Of a DNA stretch of 64,000 nt, positions 27,672 to 35,408 are shown piece after piece. This stretch comes from Cytophaga aurantiaca DSM 3654. GTDB lineage: Bacteria; Bacteroidota; Bacteroidia; Cytophagales; Cytophagaceae. The notes under the pieces were generated by a model. That model did not search any database. It was not told where the DNA came from and saw only the letters and a list, made by a program, of their open reading frames with translations. Each line of letters starts with the position of its first letter. Positions within the stretch are counted from its first letter, which is position 1. A program made the position numbers and the translations under genes. The stretch is from the NCBI RefSeq assembly GCF_000379725.1, contig NZ_KB903624.1, positions 1 to 64,000 on the forward strand. Reading direction: 5' to 3'.

Positions 27672-27822
27672 TGGGACTAAAAAATAAAACGTTCCTCCTT
27701 TCGGCAAGTAGAACAACCTTAATGGCTGTACTTGACTATAGCACATCATTTTGTATTATGGCACGATTTGTTGGGTACATCAAGGGGCAATCCTTGGTGT
27801 ATCACTTGAACGCGTTTTCTAA
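27651..27822 (+). ncRNA. Predicted structured RNA associated with the downstream reverse transcriptase
   Basis: 27651-27667 (TTAGAAAAACGCGTTCA) pairs with 27807-27822 (TGAACGCGTTTTCTAA): 16 base pairs with one bulged A. This closes a ~139-nt interior. Inside are a hairpin at 27725-27742 (GCTGTA/TATAGC, 6-nt loop, one G-U) and one at 27776-27801 (TACATCAAGG/CCTTGGTGTA, 6-nt loop, one G-U). A weaker GTTC/GAAC pairing lies near 27690-27713. The 3' arm ends 7 bases before the reverse-transcriptase ATG. No open frame of useful length is present. It is likely a template or cofactor RNA, as in retrons and some defence RTs. No promoter was seen, and the ends are approximate. Confidence 0.6.
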
Positions 27823-27829
27823 TTAATTT

Positions 27830-29806
27830 ATGGAATTCAAAGAATATTATAGTAGAGAAAGTATCATTAAATACTTATGCAAAATTCGAATTTCATATTC
27901 AAGTAAAAGACATAAAAAACAGCTTTTGAACAACCTTGTTCATAAAGATAATCATTTGAAAAAATCAAATGATTATTATGACGAAGAAATCATTAAACAA
28001 CTTAACCTACTATTACCAAGTAGAAGACAATGGCTAACACATAATAGCAAAACACATATTAAATGTAAAAACATTGTAACAGGTAAAGATGAATTAAAAA
28101 AAATAAATACAGATGATAAGAATAAGCAGATTTTATTTCATACGATAAAAAGACATGAAAAAAATAAATCAAAGTACAAGTATCAATTAGAGCTAGACAA
28201 ATTCATATCAGAAATTGAAAACGGAATTGATAACTGTAGTTACAAAATAACCACTCCTAATATCATACCTGAAGTTAAAGAAACTAGCAAATCAAAAATT
28301 AAATATAATATTCAAAAAAATAAAAAAATTGAATGTAGACCTATTTCAAGATTTTTATTAATGGACAGAATAGTAATAAGTTTATCTAATAAATTTTTAA
28401 CAAATTTATTAGATAATTATTTTGAAGATAGTGCACTTGCTTTTAGAGCAAAAAAAAATGAAGAAGAAAAAAACCATCACCTAGCAATTAATAAAATAAT
28501 AGATTTCAAACTTAAAAATTCTTCTGTTGATTTATTTGTAGCTGAATGTGATATAAAAAAATTTTATGATACAGTTAATCATGATTTATGTTTTAATCTA
28601 TTTGAAAATTTACTTGAAAAATCACAAAGCAATTGTAACAGTACTAGTATAAAAAATGCTAAGTATATTTTTAAAGAGTATTTAAATAGCTATAATTTTA
28701 AAGATGTAGTTAAATCAAAAGAATCTGAAAAATCATATTGGGAGCAGCATCTTCACCCAAATAAAAAACCTATAAATGGAAAATTTCCTTGGATTGAAAA
28801 AGAGATTTCACAAAACGATTTTTATAAAAAAAATATTAATCAAAATATTGGAGTGCCGCAAGGAGGTGCATTATCTGGACTAATTGCCAATATTATGCTT
28901 GATAAAGCGGACAAAAAATTAAAATTAATTTCCAATCTCTTCTACGTAAGATATTGTGATGATATGATTTTAATGCACACTGATGAAAATTCTTGTAAGG
29001 AGGCAATAAATATTTATAAAGCAATCTTAAATGATTTACTATTATTCAGCCATCCTTTTGAATCTTCTTTTTATACACTGAATAAAAATTACTCATCAAA
29101 AATAAACCTTATTCCAATTTTCATAATTAATTGGTTTAAAAACCATTCATTCTTAAATCAATTAAATTTAAAATTCGACAAATTAATTAAAAATATTTTT
29201 CCAAATTATAGAATTAGAAAAAAAAAGAGCTATAATTTAACTTTCAAACACTCATTAAAAAAATTTTGGAACTGCAAAAGCAAAGGTCCCTATAGATGGG
29301 GCAAATTAAATATTGAAAATAATACATTTCCTTGGATTGGCTTTGTTGGCTATGAAATAGATTATAACGGGAATATAAGAATTAGAAAGCGTTCATTAAA
29401 AAAAGAAATAGATAAACAAAAAAGAGTTATTACTAATATTTTAATAAGAATTTCTAAAGAAAATTTTCGGCATAAAACAAGTAGAAACAATGCAATCTAT
29501 CGATCTGCTCTTGAAAAATTGAATGGTATGTCTGTTGGAAGAGTAAGGCCTTACAATTACAAACTAATTGAGAACAAAATTTGTTGGGTAGATGGATTTA
29601 GAAGTTTAAATTTTAATAAATATTCAAAAATACAGCTTAAAAAATTAGATCGACACAAATACAAATTTTTAAATACCCTAAGACATAAAATTGGAGTAGA
29701 AAAAGTTGAAGGTACAGAAGCCGAATTCGATACTAAGAATATTTACAAACTTGGGAAAATGTTCAGCTATTTCTTCCATGCAGCAGAAAAAAAACATAAT
29801 GTATAG
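27830..29806 (+). CDS. Reverse transcriptase of unassigned class (retron/DRT-like candidate)
   Basis: 658 residues, strongly Lys/Asn/Ile-rich. The RT palm motifs are all present: RPISRFLLMDRI (~170-181), motif A AECDIKKFYD (Asp241), motif B GVPQGGALSG (341-350), motif C YVRYCDDMIL with the catalytic Asp377-Asp378, and a later WIGFVGYEIDYNG (502-514). It has ~160 residues before the palm and a Lys-rich stretch of ~95 residues (405-500) between the palm and that motif. There is no visible maturase/HNH domain and no group II intron domain V nearby, so a mobile intron is unlikely. The upstream structured RNA and the primase-like gene suggest a defence or retron-like system. Confidence 0.88.
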   Translation: MEFKEYYSRESIIKYLCKIRISYSSKRHKKQLLNNLVHKDNHLKKSNDYYDEEIIKQLNLLLPSRRQWLTHNSKTHIKCKNIVTGKDELKKINTDDKNKQILFHTIKRHEKNKSKYKYQLELDKFISEIENGIDNCSYKITTPNIIPEVKETSKSKIKYNIQKNKKIECRPISRFLLMDRIVISLSNKFLTNLLDNYFEDSALAFRAKKNEEEKNHHLAINKIIDFKLKNSSVDLFVAECDIKKFYDTVNHDLCFNLFENLLEKSQSNCNSTSIKNAKYIFKEYLNSYNFKDVVKSKESEKSYWEQHLHPNKKPINGKFPWIEKEISQNDFYKKNINQNIGVPQGGALSGLIANIMLDKADKKLKLISNLFYVRYCDDMILMHTDENSCKEAINIYKAILNDLLLFSHPFESSFYTLNKNYSSKINLIPIFIINWFKNHSFLNQLNLKFDKLIKNIFPNYRIRKKKSYNLTFKHSLKKFWNCKSKGPYRWGKLNIENNTFPWIGFVGYEIDYNGNIRIRKRSLKKEIDKQKRVITNILIRISKENFRHKTSRNNAIYRSALEKLNGMSVGRVRPYNYKLIENKICWVDGFRSLNFNKYSKIQLKKLDRHKYKFLNTLRHKIGVEKVEGTEAEFDTKNIYKLGKMFSYFFHAAEKKHNV

Positions 29807-29881
29807 CTTTTCAAATTTACAATCCGCTCTTCTGAATTTATAATCAAGAAGCCCGACAAAAAGCACTTCTAATCTCAACAA

Positions 29882-30523
29882 ATGACCAAATACTCCAAAT
29901 ACCTCAATACCTTTTTCTTTGGTATAGCAGCGCTTGCGGTCATTGATTTCATGACACGGGATGGCATAGATTCTGCGGCAAGGTATCTGTACAAAGATTT
30001 TGAATTTGGAATTACCTATAGAACTATAGACGACTGGCTTTTATTAACATCCTTATTTTATTTATTGCTCCAGGAATGGAGTACCACACCAAACAAACGC
30101 CTATCAGCCATTGCATCGATTGTGTATACAGGTGTTATTATGATCGATATACATATATGGCTTTGGTGGACGCAATGGAGCTGGCTTTACTACTACATAA
30201 CCATCATTCATACAATACCCATACTCATTGCTTTTTCAAAATTAAAAATTGATATCAAACCCAAACAACTATTATTTATTGGGCTGGCCATCATATTCAT
30301 TGGTTTCTTATTTGATGTGATCTTTATCAATATCCCCTACCCGGATATGACAGATGAGATATTTGACAGAAATATAATCGTTGAAAAGACACGTAATATG
30401 ATTTATTACGTAGGTTTCGTAAGCATTGCATTCGGAATGATTACGTTGGTAAAGAAAAACAATACCAATAAACAACTACCCTCACCGTGGTCTGTGGCAC
30501 ACAGAGCACCCAAGGCAAACTGA
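29882..30523 (+). CDS. Multi-pass membrane protein (hypothetical)
   Basis: 213 residues with about six predicted transmembrane helices (e.g. FFFGIAALAVIDFM, LSAIASIVYTGVIMIDIHIW, LLFIGLAIIFIGFLFDVIF, IYYVGFVSIAFGMITLV). It is aromatic-rich around the WLWWTQWSWLYYY segment. No family was recognised. Base composition returns to the genome-like range compared with the preceding RT gene. The 75-base gap to the RT gene shows no terminator, so read-through is possible, but a functional link is not supported. Confidence 0.7.
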   Translation: MTKYSKYLNTFFFGIAALAVIDFMTRDGIDSAARYLYKDFEFGITYRTIDDWLLLTSLFYLLLQEWSTTPNKRLSAIASIVYTGVIMIDIHIWLWWTQWSWLYYYITIIHTIPILIAFSKLKIDIKPKQLLFIGLAIIFIGFLFDVIFINIPYPDMTDEIFDRNIIVEKTRNMIYYVGFVSIAFGMITLVKKNNTNKQLPSPWSVAHRAPKAN

Positions 30524-30574
30524 GTTAAGGAAGAATTTATAATACAAATGATTTCAATATAACATCTTGTTAAA

Positions 30575-30994
30575 ATGACATACAAATACTCCATCTGTTA
30601 TCCAAACAAGAAAAATATAGAATACAGAAATAGTGCGCTCACTGGAAATGTGATCTTAGATATTGCTAAAAAATATCCTTGGATCGAACAAGTTGAACTT
30701 GCTGATTCAATGCATCAAAACGAATTGTGTTACAGTCCATCTTTGGATTTTACCTGCATTGAAGATGGAAGAAGCTTTTGTTTAACGGCTATTTATAATA
30801 CTAAAAAAGAACTCGAATTCTCATTGTGGTATTATAGACCTAAAAAAGTCAATATTCTATTTGGTCTATTAGGAAAAAAGGAAAAAATGGTAGTCGATGA
30901 TTTTTGGTCATGCGATCTGGATAAAGCAATAAAATATCTTGAACATTTTGTAAATAAAGAGTATCAAATCATTGAGGACTTATATAAAAAATAA
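30575..30994 (+). CDS. Hypothetical cytosolic protein
   Basis: 139 residues, no signal or membrane segment. It is mixed alpha/beta with WSCDLDKAIKYLEHFVNKEY near the end and WIEQVELADSMHQNELCY near the start. It is not recognised as a named family. It looks like a small soluble protein and has normal codon use for the window. It lies between two membrane-protein genes on the same strand. Confidence 0.6.
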   Translation: MTYKYSICYPNKKNIEYRNSALTGNVILDIAKKYPWIEQVELADSMHQNELCYSPSLDFTCIEDGRSFCLTAIYNTKKELEFSLWYYRPKKVNILFGLLGKKEKMVVDDFWSCDLDKAIKYLEHFVNKEYQIIEDLYKK

Positions 30995-31027
30995 CCGTGT
31001 ACAAAACACATAAATAAACACAATCCT

Positions 31028-31495
31028 ATGAGCACATTAGACGGCATAGGCACCCGATTCAACGGCGTATCACAACCGGACGAACAGGGCCATGTACATG
31101 CGACCTCCTGGTTTACCTTTCTGTACCTTCCGCTTGTACCGCTTTGGAGAGCAGAAATAAAAAGAGAAATAACACTTCCTCTAAAAACGTTTAACTATCA
31201 GGTCATTCAAAAACTTCCCTTAGATAAGAGTGAAATTTTGAAAACCTATTTATACGGATGGATCTTGATTCCATTATTGTTATTGGGCCCTGCTCTGTTC
31301 CTGATACCTGAGATTCATCAGCAACTTGGTATTGCTTCACCTCCACCCAGAAATCTCATTAAGGGAGATTCTTTAAACTGGCACGACTGGTTTTTCATTG
31401 CTTACATTATATATCTGGTTGTACTATCGGTTAAATTATACAGCAGTGATATAAAAAGAGGATTACCAAAAGATTATAAAAGATTCTTGTCTTAA
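31028..31495 (+). CDS. Small membrane protein (hypothetical)
   Basis: 155 residues. The N-terminal motif STLDGIGTRFNGVSQPDEQG and TSWFTFLYLPLVPLWR are typical of a group of bacterial membrane proteins whose family name I cannot give. Two strong helices follow (YLYGWILIPLLLLGPALFLI and WFFIAYIIYLVVLSVKLY). The function is unknown. It starts 33 bases after the previous gene. Confidence 0.65.
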   Translation: MSTLDGIGTRFNGVSQPDEQGHVHATSWFTFLYLPLVPLWRAEIKREITLPLKTFNYQVIQKLPLDKSEILKTYLYGWILIPLLLLGPALFLIPEIHQQLGIASPPPRNLIKGDSLNWHDWFFIAYIIYLVVLSVKLYSSDIKRGLPKDYKRFLS

Positions 31496-31546
31496 CCGTC
31501 GTTTAAGAATAAACTCAAATTTTGTTCAATCTATTCCCCTACTCCT

Positions 31547-32239
31547 ATGAAAAATATTTTATGTATACTTTTTTTAAGCATCGCTGGTTTTTCCTTTGCA
31601 CAGACTAAAAACTTCATCGATCAGCCATATCTGGAAACCGTTGTAACAGTAGATACATTCGTTACTCCGGATAGAATTTATCTGAGCATTTTAATTACAG
31701 AAAAAGATACCAAAGGAAAAATCTCTGTAGAAGAATTAGAAAATCAAATGATCGAAAAATTTAAATCCATCGGCATCGATATTGAAAAGCAATTGTTCTT
31801 ATCCGATGTATCCAGTAATTTCAAAAAATACTTTATAAAAAGTCAGGATATATTAAAAAGCAAATCATACTACCTGATCGTAAGTAATGCGCAAACGGCC
31901 GGTATGGCACTTATTGAGCTGGAAAATTTAGGTATCTCCAATGTTGATTTAGCTAAAGTCGAATATTCAAAAATAGAAGAGTTAAAAGTTGAACTTAAAT
32001 CTAAAGCTGTATTCAAAGCACGGAAATTAGGTGAAGCAATGACGAAGCCGCTGAACCAAAAATTAGGTGCAGCCATTTATATATCCGATAGCTATAAAGA
32101 TTATACCGTGAATTCAGTCTCAGCGATGCAAGTACGCAAATCATCATCATCACACTACGCTACCAGTCCTAAAGTTGAGATCCAATTTGAAAAGATCAAA
32201 GTTGAAGTGGAGGTGAGCGTTAAGTTTAAGATTGAGTAA
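31547..32239 (+). CDS. SIMPL-domain (DUF541, YggE-like) exported protein
   Basis: 230 residues with a signal peptide (MKNILCILFLSIAGFSFAQ). The mature part matches the SIMPL/DUF541 family: an ETVVTVDTFVTPDRIYLSIL beta-strand start, the dimer/oligomer helix region KFKSIGIDIEKQLFL, and KARKLGEAMTKPLNQKLGAA near the C terminus. Family members are periplasmic or outer-membrane proteins linked to oxidative stress or of unknown role. It is probably periplasmic. It ends just before a repeat-rich gap. Confidence 0.85.
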   Translation: MKNILCILFLSIAGFSFAQTKNFIDQPYLETVVTVDTFVTPDRIYLSILITEKDTKGKISVEELENQMIEKFKSIGIDIEKQLFLSDVSSNFKKYFIKSQDILKSKSYYLIVSNAQTAGMALIELENLGISNVDLAKVEYSKIEELKVELKSKAVFKARKLGEAMTKPLNQKLGAAIYISDSYKDYTVNSVSAMQVRKSSSSHYATSPKVEIQFEKIKVEVEVSVKFKIE

Positions 32240-32277
32240 ATGATACCAGCGTTGATATTTTCATCTTTATCCTAATC

Positions 32278-32316
32278 ACGACTCAACCCGTTGTTGTGCC
32301 AACGGCCAACAACCCT
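32278..32316. repeat. Partial copy of the CAACCCGTTGTTG palindromic repeat
   Basis: Contains CTCAACCCGTTGTTGTGCCA then ACGGCCAACAACCC. This is the left half of the element seen complete at 46608-46740, and it runs into a second repeat class at 32321. Confidence 0.75.
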
Positions 32317-32320
32317 GTAA

Positions 32321-32491
32321 AATAAAGCCCCAGCGGGGCGATATATCTGTAGAAAAAATACAGTTGAGAAACATTACGCACGGAGCTCCGTCAAGGAGCG
32401 ACTAACGTCAAACAACATAGCGTCCCGATGGGACTTGTGCGTTTGTTCTCTCTTTTTATTTTTTTCTACCTATATTTCATCCCTACGGGAT
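32321..32491. repeat. Cluster of short GC-rich palindromes
   Basis: Four small hairpins lie in 171 bases: GCCCC-agc-GGGGC (32327-32339), GCTCC-gtcaa-GGAGC (32385-32399), GTCCC-gat-GGGAC (32422-32434) and ATCCC-tac-GGGAT (32479-32491). All share the pattern NNCCC-3/5 nt-GGGNN. This is REP-like intergenic DNA common in Bacteroidetes. Part of it recurs at 34405-34430. Confidence 0.7.
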
Positions 32492-32534
32492 TATATGTAC
32501 AATAAATTAGAGTTATCGGAAACACCAACAACAC

Positions 32535-33542
32535 ATGAAAAAACACATATCCATTGTATCGCTTATATTATTCCTATTTACGATATGGAGCTGCAATAAC
32601 AGAGAGTTCGCAGAAGTCAAAAAATTATCTGAATATAAAAAGACTTCCTTTTTACCTACACTTGAACATTCAATCAACAGCGATACCAATGCGGTTTATT
32701 GTGTGACACTTTTATACGCCTGGGACGAAGTACGCAAACTAATCAATCATCCTTTCATCATCAATCCGGATTTTTATGATCTGCAAACATTGAACAATTC
32801 AAAGTCATTTCTGAATGTGCTGCAAAACAATGAATATGAAGCGAGCGGTGAGGTAGATGGTTTCTCAATCAAAACACGAGCAGAATTCACCAAATCCTTA
32901 CCCTTTGAATTCAAATTACAAAGCTTTACAAACAAGCTTATTTTTAATAAACAAAAAGTTGCGTCCTTCGGAATGATCGGTAATAATGAAGATCTTACCC
33001 CCATCATTAAAATTGTATACTATAAAAACGATGCTAATTTCATTATCAAGCTGCTTCCCAAAGACAAAGAACATGAGATCCTGTTGTTTCAATCGGATAA
33101 AAAGTTTCATTCACTTAAGGAGATGCATGCAGAAATACAACGTCTCACAGTTCTTGGAAATAAAGAACGATTATCTAATAAAACACAGTGGAAATATTAT
33201 TTTTCAGAGGAAGATGAACTTATCATTCCGAAGTTTAATTTCAACATAGAGACAAATTACAAAACACTAGAAGGTAAGTCCTTTCAAGCAAGTACACAAA
33301 CCTACTCGATCGACAAAGTATGGCAACGAACAGCTTTTATGTTAGATGAGGCAGGTGCAGAGATCGAAAGTGAAGCAGTAATTGAAGTAGCAGCAGATGG
33401 TCCTGATGAAAATACTGAAAAACCCAAACCCAAAAAGATGATCTTTAATAGATCATTTTTAACGCTTTTAAAAAGAACAGATGCACCATACCCTTACTTC
33501 GCACTCTGGACAACAAATGCAGAGTTGATGGTAAAGGAATAA
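32535..33542 (+). CDS. Hypothetical lipoprotein (335 aa)
   Basis: The N terminus MKKHISIVSLILFLFTIWSC is a lipoprotein signal (Cys20). The mature part has a serpin-like general layout (YAWDEVRKLINHPF, SFLNVLQNNEYEASGEVDGF, ending ILFNRSFLTLLKRTDAPYPY-like), but I cannot support membership of the serpin or any named family. It is possibly an enzyme inhibitor or binding protein on the cell envelope. It is followed after 17 bases by another lipoprotein gene, probably the same operon. Confidence 0.6.
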   Translation: MKKHISIVSLILFLFTIWSCNNREFAEVKKLSEYKKTSFLPTLEHSINSDTNAVYCVTLLYAWDEVRKLINHPFIINPDFYDLQTLNNSKSFLNVLQNNEYEASGEVDGFSIKTRAEFTKSLPFEFKLQSFTNKLIFNKQKVASFGMIGNNEDLTPIIKIVYYKNDANFIIKLLPKDKEHEILLFQSDKKFHSLKEMHAEIQRLTVLGNKERLSNKTQWKYYFSEEDELIIPKFNFNIETNYKTLEGKSFQASTQTYSIDKVWQRTAFMLDEAGAEIESEAVIEVAADGPDENTEKPKPKKMIFNRSFLTLLKRTDAPYPYFALWTTNAELMVKE

Positions 33543-33559
33543 GTTGATAAAAACATTAA

Positions 33560-34396
33560 ATGATGAAAAACCTCCTTACCCTCCTACTCTCCTTCACATT
33601 TTTAAGTTGCCAATCTCAGACAACAGAAAAAATTAATACGTCTGTATCAACAAACAGCAGCGCTCTACCAAAGAACATCACCCAGTTCGATACCACATCC
33701 AAGACTATACATATTTTTGTTGCGTTGTGTGATAATAAATATCAAGGTATTGTTCCCGTACCAGCAAAGATTGGTAACGGACAGGATGCACATAACAATT
33801 TGTACTGGGGCTGTGGCTTTGGTATTCGTACCTATTTTAAGAACAGCACAGAATGGAAATTGGTTAAGACACAAAAGATCGATTCGCTGCTATTCGAACG
33901 CATCATTTTTAAACATGCTACGAAAAACTATTACCTGATCGCAGATGCATACAACGGAAAATACATCAAACACTGTACAGAAGAATTCCTTCGCAGCAGT
34001 TCCGGTCAATTGAAAGATACACTACATGTAAATAATAAAGTGATAGGCATCGCAGGCAATTCAAAACTCATAGCCTATATCGGTCACGATGGCTTGATGG
34101 ATTTCAAGCTGACAGAAACCTTTCAAAATACCGACAAGCAAAAACGCGATGTGATCATTCTTGCCTGCTACAGCAAATCTTATTTTACAACGCATTTAAA
34201 AGCAGCCAATGTAAATCCGCTTGTCTGGACTACAGGACTGATGTGTCCTGAAGCATATACCATTCATGATGCCATCACAGGTTATGTAAACAAGGAAACA
34301 AACGAAGCTATCCGAACACGTGCTGCACTTGCCTATTCCAAATATCAAAAGTGCAGTGTGCAGGCAGCACGTAATTTACTGGTGACGGGCTGGTAA
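33560..34396 (+). CDS. Hypothetical lipoprotein with a caspase-like His/Cys pair
   Basis: 278 residues. The signal MMKNLLTLLLSFTFLSC has its lipobox Cys at 17. The mature part has HIFVALCDNKYQGI (51-64), then IAYIGHDGLMDF with His176 and VIILACYSKSYF with Cys203. This strand-His-Gly ... strand-x-Cys order is that of clan CD (caspase-fold) peptidases, with a plausible GNGQD loop earlier. The assignment is an inference from motif order only. It probably sits in an operon with the preceding lipoprotein. Confidence 0.55.
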   Translation: MMKNLLTLLLSFTFLSCQSQTTEKINTSVSTNSSALPKNITQFDTTSKTIHIFVALCDNKYQGIVPVPAKIGNGQDAHNNLYWGCGFGIRTYFKNSTEWKLVKTQKIDSLLFERIIFKHATKNYYLIADAYNGKYIKHCTEEFLRSSSGQLKDTLHVNNKVIGIAGNSKLIAYIGHDGLMDFKLTETFQNTDKQKRDVIILACYSKSYFTTHLKAANVNPLVWTTGLMCPEAYTIHDAITGYVNKETNEAIRTRAALAYSKYQKCSVQAARNLLVTGW

Positions 34397-34404
34397 ATAC
34401 CTTG

Positions 34405-34430
34405 TAAATAAAGCCCCAGCGGGACGGCAT
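34405..34430. repeat. AAATAAAGCCCCAGCGGGAC repeat fragment
   Basis: Shares AAATAAAGCCCCAGCGGG with the palindrome cluster at 32321. It lies in the 44 bases between two convergent genes and may act as a bidirectional stop. Confidence 0.55.
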
Positions 34431-34440
34431 AGCATGATGT

Positions 34441-34860
34441 TCAGGCAGCAAGTTCCTCTTTCAAACGACTGGAAATTTCTTTTAAAAGCGTTTCTCTATT
34501 CTTCTTCACCTGAGTTACAAATTTCTTTTCAACGGTACTATCCGGATCGTACTTCGCGCTCCACATAATGAGTTCAACCAAAACAGGCAATAGGTCAATC
34601 CCCTTTTGACTAAGCTTGTAAATGTATTTAGAACCGTGTGCAGGATCCGGTAGTTTGATCACGACTTCAGCCTCTTCAAGCAATGCCAACCTGTCCGCTA
34701 AAATATTTGTTGCAATTTTTTCTTCAGATTTTAAAAACTCCCCATAAGAATGTTTTCCCTTAAGCATCATATCGCGGACAATTAGCAAGGTCCATCGATC
34801 TCCAAACAATTCTAATGCATAATTTATCGGACAATCCGATTTTCTTTTTTGAGCTCCCAT
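34441..34860 (-). CDS. HxlR-family winged-helix transcriptional regulator
   Basis: 139 residues. The family core is clear: CPINYALELFGDRWTLLIVR, the recognition region YGEFLKSEEKIATNILADRL, and the wing GSKYIYKLSQKGIDLLPVL. HxlR proteins are dimeric regulators that often control a divergent gene. Here it is divergent from a GNAT gene, with two palindromes in between. Its promoter (TACTTTTG at 34865-34872 on the minus strand) places transcription start at or next to the A of the ATG, suggesting a leaderless mRNA. Confidence 0.9.
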   Translation of the reverse strand: MGAQKRKSDCPINYALELFGDRWTLLIVRDMMLKGKHSYGEFLKSEEKIATNILADRLALLEEAEVVIKLPDPAHGSKYIYKLSQKGIDLLPVLVELIMWSAKYDPDSTVEKKFVTQVKKNRETLLKEISSRLKEELAA

Positions 34861-34864
34861 ACTA

Positions 34865-34938
34865 CAAAAGTAAAATATTTTAAAATCACTTGCAATTTAC
34901 AAGTAGATATATTTATCTTTGTGCTTGCATATTGCAAG
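34865..34938. promoter_or_regulatory. Divergent HxlR/GNAT control region with two operators
   Basis: Operator 1 is ACTTG-7 nt-CAAGT (34888-34904). Operator 2 is CTTGCA-TAT-TGCAAG (34924-34938). Centres are 35 bp apart. The rightward promoter is TTG (34890-34892), 21 nt, TATCTTTG (34914-34921). The leftward one is TTG (34895-34893), 20 nt, TACTTTTG (34872-34865). The two -33 boxes are back to back in TTGCAA inside operator 1, so binding there would affect both genes. Confidence 0.75.
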
Positions 34939-34958
34939 TAGTTACAATTAAAAGAATA

Positions 34959-35402
34959 ATGGAAATAAAACCATATGAGCAAACATACAGAGAACAAATG
35001 ATCTCCGTTTGGGAACGGTCTGTTCGGGCAACCCATCATTTTGTCAGTTCTGCAGAAGTGAACCGCTTGAAAGAACTCGTAAAACAAATTGACTTTTATT
35101 CCTATTCGGTATACTGTCTGATTTCAGAAAATAAGGTACTCGGATTTTTGGGTGTTGAAGACCGGGTTATAGAAACCTTGTTTCTGGATCCGGATTATAT
35201 CGGGCAAAAATTGGGAACAAAGCTTATGCACTTTGCTTTGGAAGAATTACACGCAAACAAAGTCAATGTAAATGAGCAAAACGCAGATGCAATTAAATTT
35301 TATTCTAAATTCGGATTCATTACCTATGACAGATCAGAGAAAGATGCAGAAGGAAATGATTATCCGATTTTAAAAATGAAATTACAGGAACACGAAAAAT
35401 AA
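34959..35402 (+). CDS. GNAT N-acetyltransferase (YjaB-like)
   Basis: 147 residues from the ATG at 34959. An upstream extension would run through the operators and promoter, so this start is preferred. The protein begins MEIKPYEQTYREQMISVWER, has RATHHFVSSAEV typical of YjaB-like acetyltransferases, GFLGVEDRVIETLFLDPDY, and an acetyl-CoA loop region GQKLGTKLMHFA. It is divergent from the HxlR regulator and is probably its target. Another GNAT gene follows after 6 bases (operon). Confidence 0.85.
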   Translation: MEIKPYEQTYREQMISVWERSVRATHHFVSSAEVNRLKELVKQIDFYSYSVYCLISENKVLGFLGVEDRVIETLFLDPDYIGQKLGTKLMHFALEELHANKVNVNEQNADAIKFYSKFGFITYDRSEKDAEGNDYPILKMKLQEHEK

Positions 35403-35408
35403 ACGCAG

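Noticed and set aside
27651-27822. The inverted repeat before the RT as a transcription terminator
   Set aside because: The arms are 139 nt apart and there is no T run after the 3' arm; the structure is a closing stem of a folded RNA instead.
27651-29881. Group II intron around the RT
   Set aside because: No domain V-like hairpin or typical intron ends were found in the AT-rich flanks, and no maturase X or HNH motif was recognised in the protein.
34890-34958. Longer GNAT protein starting upstream at 34890
   Set aside because: That extension would be encoded by the operators and the -7 box, and the conserved GNAT sequence begins after the ATG at 34959.
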